This document shows, piece by piece, positions 31,828 to 40,603 of a stretch of DNA of 63,576 bases. The stretch's first letter is position 1; the number at the start of each line of letters is the position of its first letter. The stretch comes from Oscillibacter sp. (GTDB taxonomy: Bacteria > Bacillota > Clostridia > Oscillospirales > Oscillospiraceae). Where the stretch lies: contig JAAWLO010000005.1 in the NCBI GenBank assembly GCA_022797935.1, positions 1 through 63,576 on the forward strand, read 5' to 3'. Both the position numbers and the translations under genes were made by a program. The notes beneath the pieces are model-generated. The model worked only from the letters and a program-made list of their open reading frames with translations, had not been told where the DNA came from and did no database searches.

Positions 31828-32973
31828 TTATTTCAGCACGGTCCGGTACAGCCGCAGAAGGTTCTGCCCCAGCAGCTTGGCACAGTCCTCCTCCTGGTAG
31901 CCGTGACAGCGCAGTGCATCAATCACTTCCGGAAACCGCTCCCGGCAGGAGGGCCCGGAAATAAAATCGTCCTTCCGGATTCCGTACCACACGCTTTCCA
32001 GATAGCCCGGGTATTTCTCGCTCTGATAGGGCGTCTGATAGTCACTCTCCACAAAACCCAGGTTGGCCAGCCCCCGCAGAGTCTGCCGGTCCTTGGGCGT
32101 CTTAAAGCCGCAGTAGTCCGGGCCCAGTGCCACGTGGTCAATGCCCGCCGTCTCCACCGCGTAATCAATCTGCCGCAGAAGATCGGAAATGTCCGCCTGC
32201 TCCTTCTCCGTCGCCACCAGCGCCGTTCGAAAGCTCAGAGCCACCACGCCGCCGCTGCGGCCAATGGCCTCCATCCGCTCCCGGCCAATGTTCTGAGGAT
32301 GATCGCTCAGCTCCCGGGCGCAGGTGTGGGAATCCAGCAGCGGACTGTCCGTCTGCTCCGCCAGGTCGAAAAAGCCCGCGTCGTTCAGCTGCGCCGTGTC
32401 CAGCACCATCCCAAGCCGGTCCGCTTCCCGCACCACCGCCACGCCGTAATCCGTCAGGCGACCCTGGGTCCGGTGCTGGCCGCAGCCATCCCCCAGGCGG
32501 TTGCGGCCATTGCCCGTCAGCTGGAGGGCCCGGAGGCCCGCGCGGTACAGGGTGCGGAGATTCGCCAGGGTCTGGTAGTTGGATTTTCCCTCCAGGGCCC
32601 GCCCTCCGGCCAAAGCCGCCACTATGGCAATCTTTCCCTCCCGGACGGCCCGGTCCAAGTCCTCCGCCCGGCGGCAAAGGATGAACTGACCGGTTCCCCG
32701 TTCCTCCTCGCACAGCAGCATGTCCAAATTCCGGTGAACATCCCAGAAAAAGTGCTTGTCCGTGGCTCCGTACATCACCTGAGCCGCATGTCCGCCCCCA
32801 ACGCAGAGGTGCAGCAGCCCTACGCCCTGCCGCCGCAATACCGGCAGATACGCCTGGTCAAAGGCGGAGTAGGTCCCCCGGACAATCTCCCCCTCGTGGT
32901 CGTGAAAATCGAAAACATACTCGTCCAGCAGGTTGGCAAAGCCGTCCGCCAGAAAATACTTCGTTCCTTCCAT
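31828..32973 (-). CDS. M19 dipeptidase paralogue with altered metal site
   Basis: This protein of about 381 residues has the M19 (renal dipeptidase) fold. HDHEG near residue 24, DRLGMVLD near residue 185, SPLLDSHTCARELSDHPQNI near residue 210 and HVALGPDYCGF near residue 290 are in family order. Compared with the adjacent paralogue, the bridging Glu (AFEGA) is replaced in ALAGG near residue 120, and the zinc His (DLAH) is DTAQ near residue 192. It may therefore be inactive or act on a different substrate (inference). I chose the ATG at 32973. It follows the intact paralogue after 14 bases. Confidence 0.78.
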   Translation of the reverse strand: MEGTKYFLADGFANLLDEYVFDFHDHEGEIVRGTYSAFDQAYLPVLRRQGVGLLHLCVGGGHAAQVMYGATDKHFFWDVHRNLDMLLCEEERGTGQFILCRRAEDLDRAVREGKIAIVAALAGGRALEGKSNYQTLANLRTLYRAGLRALQLTGNGRNRLGDGCGQHRTQGRLTDYGVAVVREADRLGMVLDTAQLNDAGFFDLAEQTDSPLLDSHTCARELSDHPQNIGRERMEAIGRSGGVVALSFRTALVATEKEQADISDLLRQIDYAVETAGIDHVALGPDYCGFKTPKDRQTLRGLANLGFVESDYQTPYQSEKYPGYLESVWYGIRKDDFISGPSCRERFPEVIDALRCHGYQEEDCAKLLGQNLLRLYRTVLK

Positions 32974-32987
32974 AGCGCTCCTCCCGC

Positions 32988-34115
32988 TTATTCTCCCAGC
33001 ACCTGTTCCAGTATGCGGTAAGCGTTTTCGCCCAGAATGCCGAGAATCTCTTTGTCGCTGTAGCCCCGCCGGCAAAGGTACTCGCTGATGACATAGGCCT
33101 CCCCCACATTAGAGGGCTCGTTCAGCATGTGGTCGCCCTTGGGAATGCCGGTGTGGAAGCCCTCAATGGAGCCCGGCGCGGGGCTCATGGCCCGGAAGAC
33201 ATTGTGCACCAGGGGGAAGTTGTCAAAATCCAGCCCCAGACAGATGTGCTCCACCCCAATCAGGTCCGCAATGTGGTCGATATGGTCCACCACCCGGTCA
33301 TAGGTCACCAGTTCGCCGGTTTCCTCTGCGCCCTTCTGGATTTCCGTCTTGACGATTTCCATGCCTATCAGGCCGCCGTTCTTCCCGATTGCCCGGATGC
33401 GCTCGCCGCTGAGGTTGGCGTCCACCGGACAGACCGCCTGCACCCCCACGTGGGACACCACCACGGGACTGCCGGTCACCTCCATGACGTCGAAAAAGCT
33501 GCGGTCCGTCATGTGGGCCAGGTCAATCACCATGCCCAGGCGGTTCATCTCCTCCACCAGCTTGACACCGAAGGTGGTCAGCCCGGCGGCGGCCCGGATA
33601 TCGCCCACGCCGTCGGCAAACACCGTGCGGGCCCCGCCGGCAATGCAGTTCAGCCGCAGGCCCAGTTCGTAGAAGGTCCGGAGCATAACCAGACTTTCTT
33701 CACCTTCCCGGCCCTCCAGGGCCCGGGCCCCCTCGAACGCCAGAATCAGGGCAATTTTTCCCGCCTCGTGAGCCGCCCGGATATCCCGCAGATTCCGGCA
33801 GATCCGGAAGGACGCCCCCTCCGCTTCCTCCTGCCGGAGCATGTCAATCTGTTCGAAGCAGCCGAAGGCCAGATGGTCGGACAGATTGCACGTACAGGGG
33901 GAATTGGCCCCCACGGTGGTGACCACGGTCTGAAAGCCTCCCTGCCGGAGGGCCGGCAGATAGCGGGTATCGAAGACCTTGGTCTCCCCCAGAGCCCGGC
34001 GGATTGCGAACTCAAACATCAGGTGGTCGTGCAGATTGACGCCGGCGGAACGGCAGTTCAGCTCCCTGGCCCGAGGGGACAGGTCCTCCGGTTTCATTTT
34101 TTGGAATGTCTCCAT
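32988..34115 (-). CDS. M19-family membrane dipeptidase
   Basis: This 375-residue metallopeptidase has the M19 motifs: NLHDHL near residue 28 (an HDH variant of the usual HND), AFEGARALEG near residue 127 with the bridging Glu, MVIDLAHM near residue 197 with a zinc His, VVVSHVGV near residue 219 with the second His, and LGLDFDNF for the catalytic Asp. It probably cleaves dipeptides in the cytoplasm, as no signal peptide is seen. I chose the ATG at 34115 behind GAGGTG. It heads an operon with its paralogue and a sodium symporter, downstream of an AraC regulator. Confidence 0.88.
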   Translation of the reverse strand: METFQKMKPEDLSPRARELNCRSAGVNLHDHLMFEFAIRRALGETKVFDTRYLPALRQGGFQTVVTTVGANSPCTCNLSDHLAFGCFEQIDMLRQEEAEGASFRICRNLRDIRAAHEAGKIALILAFEGARALEGREGEESLVMLRTFYELGLRLNCIAGGARTVFADGVGDIRAAAGLTTFGVKLVEEMNRLGMVIDLAHMTDRSFFDVMEVTGSPVVVSHVGVQAVCPVDANLSGERIRAIGKNGGLIGMEIVKTEIQKGAEETGELVTYDRVVDHIDHIADLIGVEHICLGLDFDNFPLVHNVFRAMSPAPGSIEGFHTGIPKGDHMLNEPSNVGEAYVISEYLCRRGYSDKEILGILGENAYRILEQVLGE

Positions 34116-34144
34116 GTCGTTCACCTCACCTTTCATCTGTCTCC

Positions 34145-34150
34145 ATTATA
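34145..34150 (-). promoter_or_regulatory. -10 box of the dipeptidase operon without a good -35
   Basis: A minus-strand TATAAT lies 30 bases before the dipeptidase ATG, but no acceptable -35 is found at 16-18 bases. That pattern fits a promoter needing an activator, and the AraC-type gene upstream is the natural candidate (inference). Confidence 0.45.
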
Positions 34151-34295
34151 GCCGGACGCCGCACCGGCAGCCTTATCCGGCGTGCCAGATTTCTCCGCGT
34201 ATCAGACATGTTTCGCTGCCCAGGCAGCTCCTGGATTTCCTGTCACTTTTCTGCGAATCCGTCCCTTTCTGCCGCAAATTTTTGCCAAAAAAAGA

Positions 34296-34343
34296 CCATG
34301 CCCCAGGAAAAACGAAGAATTTTCGTTCTCCCTTGGGGCATGG
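34296..34343 (-). terminator. Terminator of the AraC-family gene
   Basis: On the minus strand CCATGCCCCA pairs with TGGGGCATGG around an inner AACGAAA/TTTCGTT-like stem, followed by TCTTTTTTT. It begins a few bases beyond the AraC stop. Confidence 0.88.
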
Positions 34344-34349
34344 CTTCCA

Positions 34350-35255
34350 TCAGATTTTATCTTTTTTCGGACGGCGCCTTTTTAAATCGGACATTTTTGT
34401 TCCTTCCACCCAAGTCCGCCGGTACACCGTGGGCGTCATGCCGCAAGCTTTGCGGAAGCAGGTGGAAAAATAGTTAACGTCTCCAAAACCGCACTCCATC
34501 GCCACCTCTGTAACCGGCAGTCCGCTCTCCTCCAGCAGAACCCGGGCACGGCCAAGCCGCAGGCCCAGGAGGTACTGCGACGGCGGCATGGCGTACTTCT
34601 CCTTGAAGCGCCGGTTAAACTGCCGTTCGGAGACATGAGCTATGACAGCCAAATCGGAGATTTTCAGCTCCTGATGATAGTTGCCCTGCATATAGGCCAC
34701 CGCCTTGGCGAAGCTGTCCCACACGCTGGCGGGATTGCAGTTTTCGCCGGCGGCAAAGGCCCGGGAAATCAAGGTAATCAGGATGAAAAAAGAAGAGTTC
34801 AGCACCTGCTCAAAGCCTGGCTCCATCAGCTTCTGTTCCCGAATCATCCTATCCACCAGAGCAGACAGCTCCTCCAGCAAATCCGCATCCGCCAGCAAAC
34901 GGTCCTCCGGTTCATAAGCCGCCGCCAAGGCATTTTCGATAAACAGCTTCTGATATCCCTCCAGACAGCGGAAGGTTCCTGCCAGACGCTGGATGTGCTC
35001 ATCCCTATAATAGATGGAGCACATCCGCATCCGGTCCGCTTTGGGGATTTCCTTGGTGTAGTCGCCGTGCAGCACAAAAATGTCCCCTTGGGAGACCGAA
35101 AATTCCGTTTCGTTTACCCGGTAGCGGCCATTGCCCTCAAAGATGATGACAATTTCGTTTCCCCAGTCGGCAGCGTCATGAAAAATCCTTTTCAACCGCC
35201 CTTGAATATACTGCATGGATACATCATAAGGAATAATTACTGGACGTATTTCCAT
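34350..35255 (-). CDS. AraC-family transcriptional regulator
   Basis: This 301-residue regulator has an N-terminal cupin-like sensing domain (residues about 15-100, with GNGRYRVNETEFSVSQGDIF). Two C-terminal helix-turn-helix units follow: LKISDLAVIAHVSERQFNRRFKEKY (core HVSERQFNRRFKEKY) and LPVTEVAMECGFGDVNYFSTCFRK. A charged tail MSDLKRRRPKKDKI ends the protein. It lies just upstream of, and on the same strand as, the dipeptidase/symporter operon and probably activates it. A terminator follows, so it is transcribed separately. Confidence 0.88.
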   Translation of the reverse strand: MEIRPVIIPYDVSMQYIQGRLKRIFHDAADWGNEIVIIFEGNGRYRVNETEFSVSQGDIFVLHGDYTKEIPKADRMRMCSIYYRDEHIQRLAGTFRCLEGYQKLFIENALAAAYEPEDRLLADADLLEELSALVDRMIREQKLMEPGFEQVLNSSFFILITLISRAFAAGENCNPASVWDSFAKAVAYMQGNYHQELKISDLAVIAHVSERQFNRRFKEKYAMPPSQYLLGLRLGRARVLLEESGLPVTEVAMECGFGDVNYFSTCFRKACGMTPTVYRRTWVEGTKMSDLKRRRPKKDKI

Positions 35256-35659
35256 TCTGCCTACCTCCGCTTCTGTTCTGGGTCCATTTTATCCCACGGC
35301 CGTTCAGACTGCAAGCGCGCTTTGCGCTTCCGCCCTTGAAGTGTCAGCTTGTTCGGAGGGAGCGTCCAGAACAAAGATGTAATGGTGTAAGCAGTGCAGA
35401 CCCCAGACAGAAACCAGGGAAACCGTCTGCATTATGACCATGGTGCGCTGCAAACCGCGCACATTATGGGTCATAGGGATAAATCATTCAAGATAATCCA
35501 AAGGATGGCGGTTGCTGCTCCTGAGACAGATTATTCCTGCATGGATGGATAGCAGGCTGAGCAGAACACCAGCCGTTTTCGCCCCGTTTTCCTCCCTATG
35601 TAATTTCTACATGTTGCACAAAGGAACCTGCTCTCTTGGGAGGATTTTTGCCTCTCTTT
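35256..35659. other. Gene-free 400-bp stretch at the left edge of the accessory island
   Basis: I find no supportable gene or RNA here. The only structure is an imperfect inverted repeat near 35434-35473 (ATGACCAT-GGTGCGC facing GCGCAC-ATTATGGGTCAT). It may mark the boundary between the AraC cluster and the accessory island. Confidence 0.4.
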
Positions 35660-36037
35660 TCACTCTTGCTGCTCTAAATGCTTCAAATGGATCAGAAAGC
35701 CCTCCGCAAACAGCTCTGCCGCAAGCGGGTTCCCGCTGATCCACCAGACCGGGTCCGGCAGCGTGCGGTAAATGGCGTCGTATTGCAGGCAGACCAGAAG
35801 GGATTTTTGCTTTCCTTCCGCTGCGGATTCCAACAGGTGTTCAATCAGCTCCCGGACGTCCTCATAACTCTCAAAGTAATCGCAGAGGTCGTCGAAGAAC
35901 TGCCCGGCAAAAACGCGGCTGCATATTGCCAGGGCATCCCGGTCTGGTTTCCCGGCTTCATCCGTCAGGCCCATTCGCCGCAGACGGCCGGCGGCGGAAT
36001 CGTCGAAAGGACTCTGCGCCCTTCGGCCTTCGTACAT
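35660..36037 (-). CDS. Hypothetical protein
   Basis: I do not recognise this 125-residue, acidic, mostly helical protein. It starts at an ATG behind a very strong GGAGGAGGTGA site, so translation is likely. Notable segments are SRVFAGQFFDDLCDYFESYEDVRELIEHLL (core FFDDLCDYFESYEDV) and YRTLPDPVWWISGNPLAAELFAEGF. It lies 75 bases after the BRO-family gene on the same strand, with a terminator between. It may belong to the mobile element. Confidence 0.55.
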   Translation of the reverse strand: MYEGRRAQSPFDDSAAGRLRRMGLTDEAGKPDRDALAICSRVFAGQFFDDLCDYFESYEDVRELIEHLLESAAEGKQKSLLVCLQYDAIYRTLPDPVWWISGNPLAAELFAEGFLIHLKHLEQQE

Positions 36038-36072
36038 GGTTTGTCACCTCCTCCAGGGCATAAAAATAGCCC

Positions 36073-36092
36073 GGCGCCGCAGACGCGGCGCC
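36073..36092 (-). terminator. Terminator of the ParB-BRO unit
   Basis: GGCGCCGC and GCGGCGCC form a perfect 8-bp stem with a 4-base loop. On the minus strand it is followed by GGGCTATTTTTATG. Confidence 0.75.
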
Positions 36093-36112
36093 AAGCTGCA
36101 AATATGTGCTGT

Positions 36113-36994
36113 TCAGTTTTGATTGTCCTCCGGCTTCTCCGGCTCTGGAGCGGCGATGGCCTCAATAAGCTCTGTGACCACTCCGTTGAGCTGAGCGGCG
36201 TTCTGGGTGCTGACCACCGGCTTGCCTGTCCGGCGCTCAATGGCCTTCCGGGTATCCCCGGCAATCTCTCCGCCGGAACGGGCGACCTCCAGATTCTCCG
36301 CGAAGCCCTCCGGCTGCTCCTTCTTGGAAATCTCCGTCGCGGTGGCCTCTGACAGCATGGTCAGGACCAGCTCCAGATCTGTCATGTTGTCCCGGAGATT
36401 CTCTTTTTTCAGGCCCTTGAGGTTCTTGTACTGCCGGGTGGACATCCCAGACCAGGCCCGGGTGATTTCATCGATGAGGATGGCGAACTCCCGGCCCCGC
36501 TCCACGCCCCGGGCCTGCCACTCGGCGGTGAGGTCGTTGCGGATGCGGATGGAGAGCAACCGCTGGTGAATCCACTCCTCCGAGTAGCCCTTTCGCAGAT
36601 AGGTCTGCATGGCCCGGTCAATGGCCTGTTCCGGGTCTATGGTTTCCTCAATGCGCTCCCGGCCCACCTGGGCCAGCCAGAGCTTGAAAGGCTCAGCCTT
36701 GGGGGAGGGGATGGACTGGATAATGCGCAGAAGTCCTTCCACCGCAGCCGCTTGGATTTTTCGTTTTTTCCCATCCGCCGCAATCATTTCAACCGGGGTA
36801 CAAATTGTACCCCACTTGGAACCAAGCTCCGGGTCACGGCTCCGCATTTTCTTGATGTACTGTTTCGGGTCCGAGCTGTCCGTCAACACCTGCACAACAT
36901 CGGCAACGGAAAAATACCATTCCTCCGCCTCAGCATCCCAGGCGGTGCGGATTTTCTGATTTTCAAAAAGCTGAATCTTGTCCTGCTCACTCAT
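36113..36994 (-). CDS. BRO-family phage antirepressor-like protein
   Basis: This 293-residue protein has an N-terminal BRO (Bro-N) DNA-binding domain. It reads IRTAWDAEAEEWYFSVADVVQVLTDS (core EEWYFSVADVVQVLTDS, residues about 22-40), followed by DPKQYIKKMRSRDPEL and AEPFKLWLAQVGRERIEE, all typical of the family. The C-terminal part, with DEITRAWSGMSTRQYKNLKGLKKENLRD-like helices, matches proteins annotated as phage antirepressor or damage-inducible DinD-like. It overlaps the ParB gene by four bases (ATGA). This is a marker of phage or integrative elements. Confidence 0.82.
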   Translation of the reverse strand: MSEQDKIQLFENQKIRTAWDAEAEEWYFSVADVVQVLTDSSDPKQYIKKMRSRDPELGSKWGTICTPVEMIAADGKKRKIQAAAVEGLLRIIQSIPSPKAEPFKLWLAQVGRERIEETIDPEQAIDRAMQTYLRKGYSEEWIHQRLLSIRIRNDLTAEWQARGVERGREFAILIDEITRAWSGMSTRQYKNLKGLKKENLRDNMTDLELVLTMLSEATATEISKKEQPEGFAENLEVARSGGEIAGDTRKAIERRTGKPVVSTQNAAQLNGVVTELIEAIAAPEPEKPEDNQN

Positions 36995-38076
36995 ACGTCC
37001 ACCTCATTTCTCTTGCTTTCGTCCATTATACGCCGGTTTCTGCGTTCCTGCAAGAACTCCAGAAACAGCGCCTCAACGCCCCGGTCGCTGCCCAAGTCAT
37101 CCAGATACGGAGCGAACGCCTTGCGGTTAAACGTGATTTTCTTGGGCGGAGCCGTCATGCGCTTGATAGCTTTGTCCCGGGCTTCCCGCCAGGCTGCGTA
37201 AAGGGACTGCCGGTCAGCACGCGGAGGGGGACATTTGCGAACAATGTGCTGCATCATAGCCTTGGTGATTTGAAAGCCTTCGATGCTGCACATCTCTATA
37301 AACGCTTCCTGGGCTTCCGGGTCATAGTCTGCCATGAGGCTGGCGCAAGCCAAGTTCAGACGTTTGGGAGCGGTTTCCAGAATATCCAGCAGGGGAGGGA
37401 TTAACTGCGTCAGTTTGACAGCCTTGCGAATCTCATATTCTGTGACGCCAAAGAACTCTGCCACCAGTTTACGGGCGTTGTATCTCTGCCGGCCACGTTC
37501 CAAGAAGACTTCCTTTTCCGTGCTTTGAAACTCTTGGCGATTATCGCCAAAAGTTTCGTGGTCCTGTTCAATATACCACTGACCATGGCGGTTCTTGGCA
37601 TCCAACAAGGCCCTGTACGTCTTGCCGCGTTCAACGATAGAGAGATTTTGCCGCTGAATCAGGTTCGTAGAAGTCGCGATCACAATAGCCCGCGCATCGT
37701 CCGCTTCCACGATCTCGGCTGGAATGACATCCCATCCGGCCCGCCTTGCCGCGTTTGCCCGGTTATGCCCTGCCAGAATTTCGTAGCTGTCCTTTGCGGC
37801 CATAGGGCGGACGATAATCCGCACCAACAATCCCTCCTCATTCAGCTGCTCCGCAAAGGCCCTGAGCTGCTCAGGCGAATACGGCCGGAAACCGATATCC
37901 GTCGTGAAGAAGGGAACCAGCTTGTCCAGCGGCAGAGAGCAAATCTGCACCCCTCCGGGAGGCAGAGCCTCCCGGAAAAGTTTTTCATACGCCTGATTAC
38001 TGGTGTGCAGCTCGGACGCCTGCTGGCTGGCCGTCATCCGCCTTTTCAGCAGATCATTCATAGCCGCTTTAGCCAA
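36991..38076 (-). CDS. ParB/Spo0J-like DNA-binding protein
   Basis: This protein of about 361 residues has a ParB N-terminal domain (PLDKLVPFF, FRPYSPEQLRAFAEQLNEEG, YEILAGHNRANAARRAGW; the GHNRANAAR box is the CTP-binding ParB motif). A helix-turn-helix region with LVAEFFGVTEYEIRKAVKL follows, then a basic C-terminus. The start is taken as TTG at 38076, giving MAKAAMNDLLKRR, because GGAGG lies nine bases upstream; the ATG at 38061 is the alternative. It overlaps the broken parA by eight bases and would segregate or maintain the mobile element. Confidence 0.83.
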   Translation of the reverse strand: MAKAAMNDLLKRRMTASQQASELHTSNQAYEKLFREALPPGGVQICSLPLDKLVPFFTTDIGFRPYSPEQLRAFAEQLNEEGLLVRIIVRPMAAKDSYEILAGHNRANAARRAGWDVIPAEIVEADDARAIVIATSTNLIQRQNLSIVERGKTYRALLDAKNRHGQWYIEQDHETFGDNRQEFQSTEKEVFLERGRQRYNARKLVAEFFGVTEYEIRKAVKLTQLIPPLLDILETAPKRLNLACASLMADYDPEAQEAFIEMCSIEGFQITKAMMQHIVRKCPPPRADRQSLYAAWREARDKAIKRMTAPPKKITFNRKAFAPYLDDLGSDRGVEALFLEFLQERRNRRIMDESKRNEVDV

Positions 38077-38894
38077 GCTCCAGCACCTCCTCCGCAAGAC
38101 TCCGGTAGCTGAGGGCGGCGGCGTTTCTCGGGGAGTAGTCGAAAATACTTTGACCAGCGGCAGGACACTCCGCCACTTTGATGGAGTATTCAATGGGCTG
38201 ATTGAAAACGTGGACGGTATCACTGTATACGTCTCCCACGCTTTCCCGCACACTGCGGCAGAGCTGGGGGCGGGACTGATACATGGTCAGCAGGATGCCG
38301 GCGATCTGGAGGGCCGGATTAAACTTGCCTTGTACAGACTTCACCAGCTCCAGCACCTCCGGGATACCTTCGCTGGCCAGGAAGTGGGCCTGGACCGGAA
38401 TGATGCAGTAGTCTGACGCCGCCAGAGCATTGACGGTCAGGAGTTCGTGCTTCAGCCGCAGTCAATGATGATGTAGTCATAGTCGGCTTTGAGCGGAGCC
38501 AGAAGACTATCCATCATTTTCTCGCAGGAGCGCCCTGCGTCACCCACGGCATTGTACTGTGAAAGCTGCATCACCTGAAGCCGGGCGGCGGCATCTGCGA
38601 GGCGGCGGTTGGCGGAAATCAGGTCCGGTCCGGTTTCGGTGTGGAGGACCGCATGCTTCAGATGCAGCACCAAATCTTCTGGGTAGTCAATAGCGGCCAG
38701 CCGCAAATTTGCCAGGGTACACCCGCCGGGGTGAAGCCCAAGGCGGCAGTCAGATTCCCCTGGGGATCGTTATCGACCAGCAGGACTCGCTTGCCAGAAG
38801 CGGACAGCGCCGCAGCTAGATTCAACGCTGTGGTGGTCTTGCCTGCGCCGCCCTTTTGGTTGGTAACAGAAATCAGTTTGCAAATATCACTCAT
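38069..38894 (-). pseudogene. parA: parA ATPase, disrupted by two frame changes
   Basis: Three consecutive minus-strand frames make up one ParA protein. Frame one starts [22 protein letters not shown] with the deviant Walker A and runs to GFTPAGV near 38725. Frame two resumes at [20 protein letters not shown] and runs to YDYIIIDCG near 38455. Frame three continues LKHELLTVNALAASDYCIIP to the stop at 38069. The family expects PSL after IDCG, so a few bases are deleted there, and a small indel lies near 38720. The ATPase is probably non-functional, leaving parB orphaned, unless the assembly is wrong. Confidence 0.82.
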
Positions 38895-39081
38895 AGCCGT
38901 CTCCTATCTACGAAAGTTATGTGGAAATTCGGCGCATGTGCCTGTTCTGAACACAAGACTAATCCACCACAAATGTCCTCTTGCGAAATTTGTTGCAAAT
39001 CTTTTCTCCGTCAACACGCGAATCCATTGGCGCACAAGACTTCCGGAGCTTTCCTGCTTTCTGCCGTTTAAGCAGTGAGGC

Positions 39082-39109
39082 CGGGGTTCGAATCCCCGCC
39101 GGGTCACCA
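39082..39109 (+). pseudogene. 3' end of a tRNA gene, probable attachment-site remnant
   Basis: CGGGG-TTCGAAT-CCCCG is a complete T-arm. It is followed by the acceptor 3' strand CCGGGTC, discriminator A and CCA. The preceding 50 bases contain no matching GACCCGG or GGCCCGG acceptor strand and no D-arm, so this is not a functional tRNA. The acceptor and T-arm suggest a tRNA-Glu-like parent (inference). Such 3' ends are copied when integrases insert elements into tRNA genes, fitting the adjacent par/BRO remnant. Confidence 0.7.
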
Positions 39110-39141
39110 AACGATAAGGATTCTGGTCACAAGGGAGGAAA

Positions 39142-39156
39142 TTTCAAACAAGGCCT
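39142..39156. repeat. Palindromic dispersed repeat, short end fragment E
   Basis: TTTCAAACAAGGCCT matches the terminal 15 bases of copy A. It lies 33 bases after the tRNA 3' fragment. Confidence 0.5.
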
Positions 39157-39257
39157 GAATGGCATAACCAGATTTTTAATTTCAAGGACTTCCAGATCAG
39201 AGTGCCGTCTTCCTTTTGAGCCAGGAACGCTCCTATTTCTTTAACGGGCATTTTCCC

Positions 39258-39743
39258 TCACTTCGTTGCAAAACGGTTCATAAAGAAGTCGGCAAAAGCG
39301 GCCAGCTCCTCTTCCTGTGATACATAAACATACAGCTTTTCATCTTCCAGCCAGTCATAGGCATTGATGCCAATGTACCCTTTTTTGTCCGGGTAAATGA
39401 TGAAAGCATCGGTAGGGTACTTGTTGCGATAGGCTTTCAAAATTTCAGAGCGGCGATAGTAAGCAGGATTGCCGCAGCCAGAAAGATCGGGGACTGTAGG
39501 AACGGCCACAATCGTCTGGCTGGCTTCGTTCCAGCCGACAAGCAGATTGCCAATTTTGGTTTTGCTTCCATGAACAAATCCATAATTGAAACGGCTCACA
39601 TCCTCGGTATATCCGAAAATCAGCCTGTATTTGTCTCCATCTTCAACGGCCTGGTTAAACAGAGCACGCATTTTCTTCGCATTTGCATTGCTCTTTTCCA
39701 TGTTAATTTCAGGTCCCTTAAAGAACTTGCTGAAGAATCCCAT
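39258..39743 (-). CDS. Hypothetical protein on AT-richer DNA
   Basis: This 161-residue protein has no recognised family. Segments include FGYTEDVSRFNYGFVHGSKT, LLVGWNEASQTIVAVPTVPD and GYIGINAYDWLEDEKLYVYV, suggesting an alpha/beta soluble fold; there is no signal peptide. It begins at an ATG behind AGGAGG. Its base composition is clearly more AT-rich than the flanking chromosome, like the next gene (TetR), so the pair was probably acquired together. A long inverted repeat (39858-39899) lies upstream and may be its operator. Confidence 0.6.
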   Translation of the reverse strand: MGFFSKFFKGPEINMEKSNANAKKMRALFNQAVEDGDKYRLIFGYTEDVSRFNYGFVHGSKTKIGNLLVGWNEASQTIVAVPTVPDLSGCGNPAYYRRSEILKAYRNKYPTDAFIIYPDKKGYIGINAYDWLEDEKLYVYVSQEEELAAFADFFMNRFATK

Positions 39744-39857
39744 AATTTGTTCCTCCTAAATGTTTAGATGTTTTTATATGAAACTGAATAGGGCGGTACC
39801 CACAGCATCATAAGTGAATTGAGAGTTCTCCTTTGCGGTTTGTTTTGGCTTCCATTG

Positions 39858-39899
39858 GCTAAAATAAAAATAAACAATTAGATTTGTTTTTATTTTAGC
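39858..39899. promoter_or_regulatory. Long AT-rich inverted repeat, candidate TetR operator
   Basis: GCTAAAATAAAAATAAA (39858-39874) and TTTGTTTTTATTTTAGC (39883-39899) pair over 17 bp with one mismatch. It lies between the tetR stop and the hypothetical gene downstream. A related arm (AAATAAAAACAGCT) is part of the repeat at 40604-40645 before tetR. Confidence 0.5.
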
Positions 39900-39966
39900 T
39901 GAAGTGAAATCCGTCCGCATATAAGGTCAAAACTGATGTTCGGACGGATTTTCTCATTCCCATTAC

Positions 39967-40587
39967 TCAAGGTGCAGGAGCTGTTTTTAATTTCTCCAGA
40001 GCGTCTACAATCGCGTTTATTTGAAAGTCGACTGTTTCATCGGCAGCTTCGGGAACAAACAAAGGTAACGTGTCAGGGATCGCTTTGCGCACAACCATTA
40101 CGGTCAGACTCAAATTCGTGAATAAATTGATTCTTGCCGCGTCAGCCTTTATACCAAAGTTTTCTAAAATTTCTCCAAAAAGACGGAGCTGTTTTTGACG
40201 GAACATTTGATAGCGCTCCTTTGACAGACGTTTGAAAATAAGTTGTTGCTCTTCAATCGTTAAAATAGCGATTCCATTTTTCTCTCCGTAACAACAGGCA
40301 TAGAGAAATTGTTTCACGGCATCGCGCCAGCTTAAAGCAGGATCGGCCATCAGCCTTTGCACGTGCTCAATAATTTTAGGTTGCTGCAAGTACAGCGTTT
40401 CAACGATCAAATCTTCTTTCGCTGCAAAAAAAGAATAAAAGAAGGTTCGCGAAATACCAACTTTTTTATATATTTGTTCCACAGTAGTATGCTGTATGCC
40501 TTGCTTTGCCATCAGTTCAAGGCCAACTGTAATAAGTTCTGTTTTGATGCGCTCTCGATCCTCCTCAGAATAGGCTACCTTTGGCAT
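39967..40587 (-). CDS. TetR-family regulator on AT-richer DNA
   Basis: This protein of about 206 residues has a TetR HTH: ERIKTELITVGLELMAKQGIQ followed by TVEQIYKKVGISRTFFYSFFAAKEDLI (core VGISRTFFYSFFAAKEDL, residues about 38-55). A helical ligand-binding domain follows. I chose the ATG at 40587 behind AAGGAGGTGA. The DNA is AT-rich relative to its surroundings, with frequent A/T third positions, a sign of transfer. Two related AT-rich inverted repeats flank the gene and may be its operators. The regulated gene may be the hypothetical protein downstream. Confidence 0.83.
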   Translation of the reverse strand: MPKVAYSEEDRERIKTELITVGLELMAKQGIQHTTVEQIYKKVGISRTFFYSFFAAKEDLIVETLYLQQPKIIEHVQRLMADPALSWRDAVKQFLYACCYGEKNGIAILTIEEQQLIFKRLSKERYQMFRQKQLRLFGEILENFGIKADAARINLFTNLSLTVMVVRKAIPDTLPLFVPEAADETVDFQINAIVDALEKLKTAPAP

Positions 40588-40603
40588 CCCGTCACCTCCT
40601 TCC

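Noticed and set aside
35434-35473. Insertion-sequence end at the imperfect inverted repeat
   Set aside because: No partner end, target duplication or transposase fragment is visible.
38440-38480. Programmed frameshift in parA
   Set aside because: Bases coding for the conserved PSL after IDCG are deleted and a second frame change exists, so decay or sequence error is simpler.
39033-39109. Functional tRNA gene at the 39.1 kb T-arm
   Set aside because: The 5' acceptor strand, D-arm and a 7-base anticodon loop are missing; only the 3' end is present.
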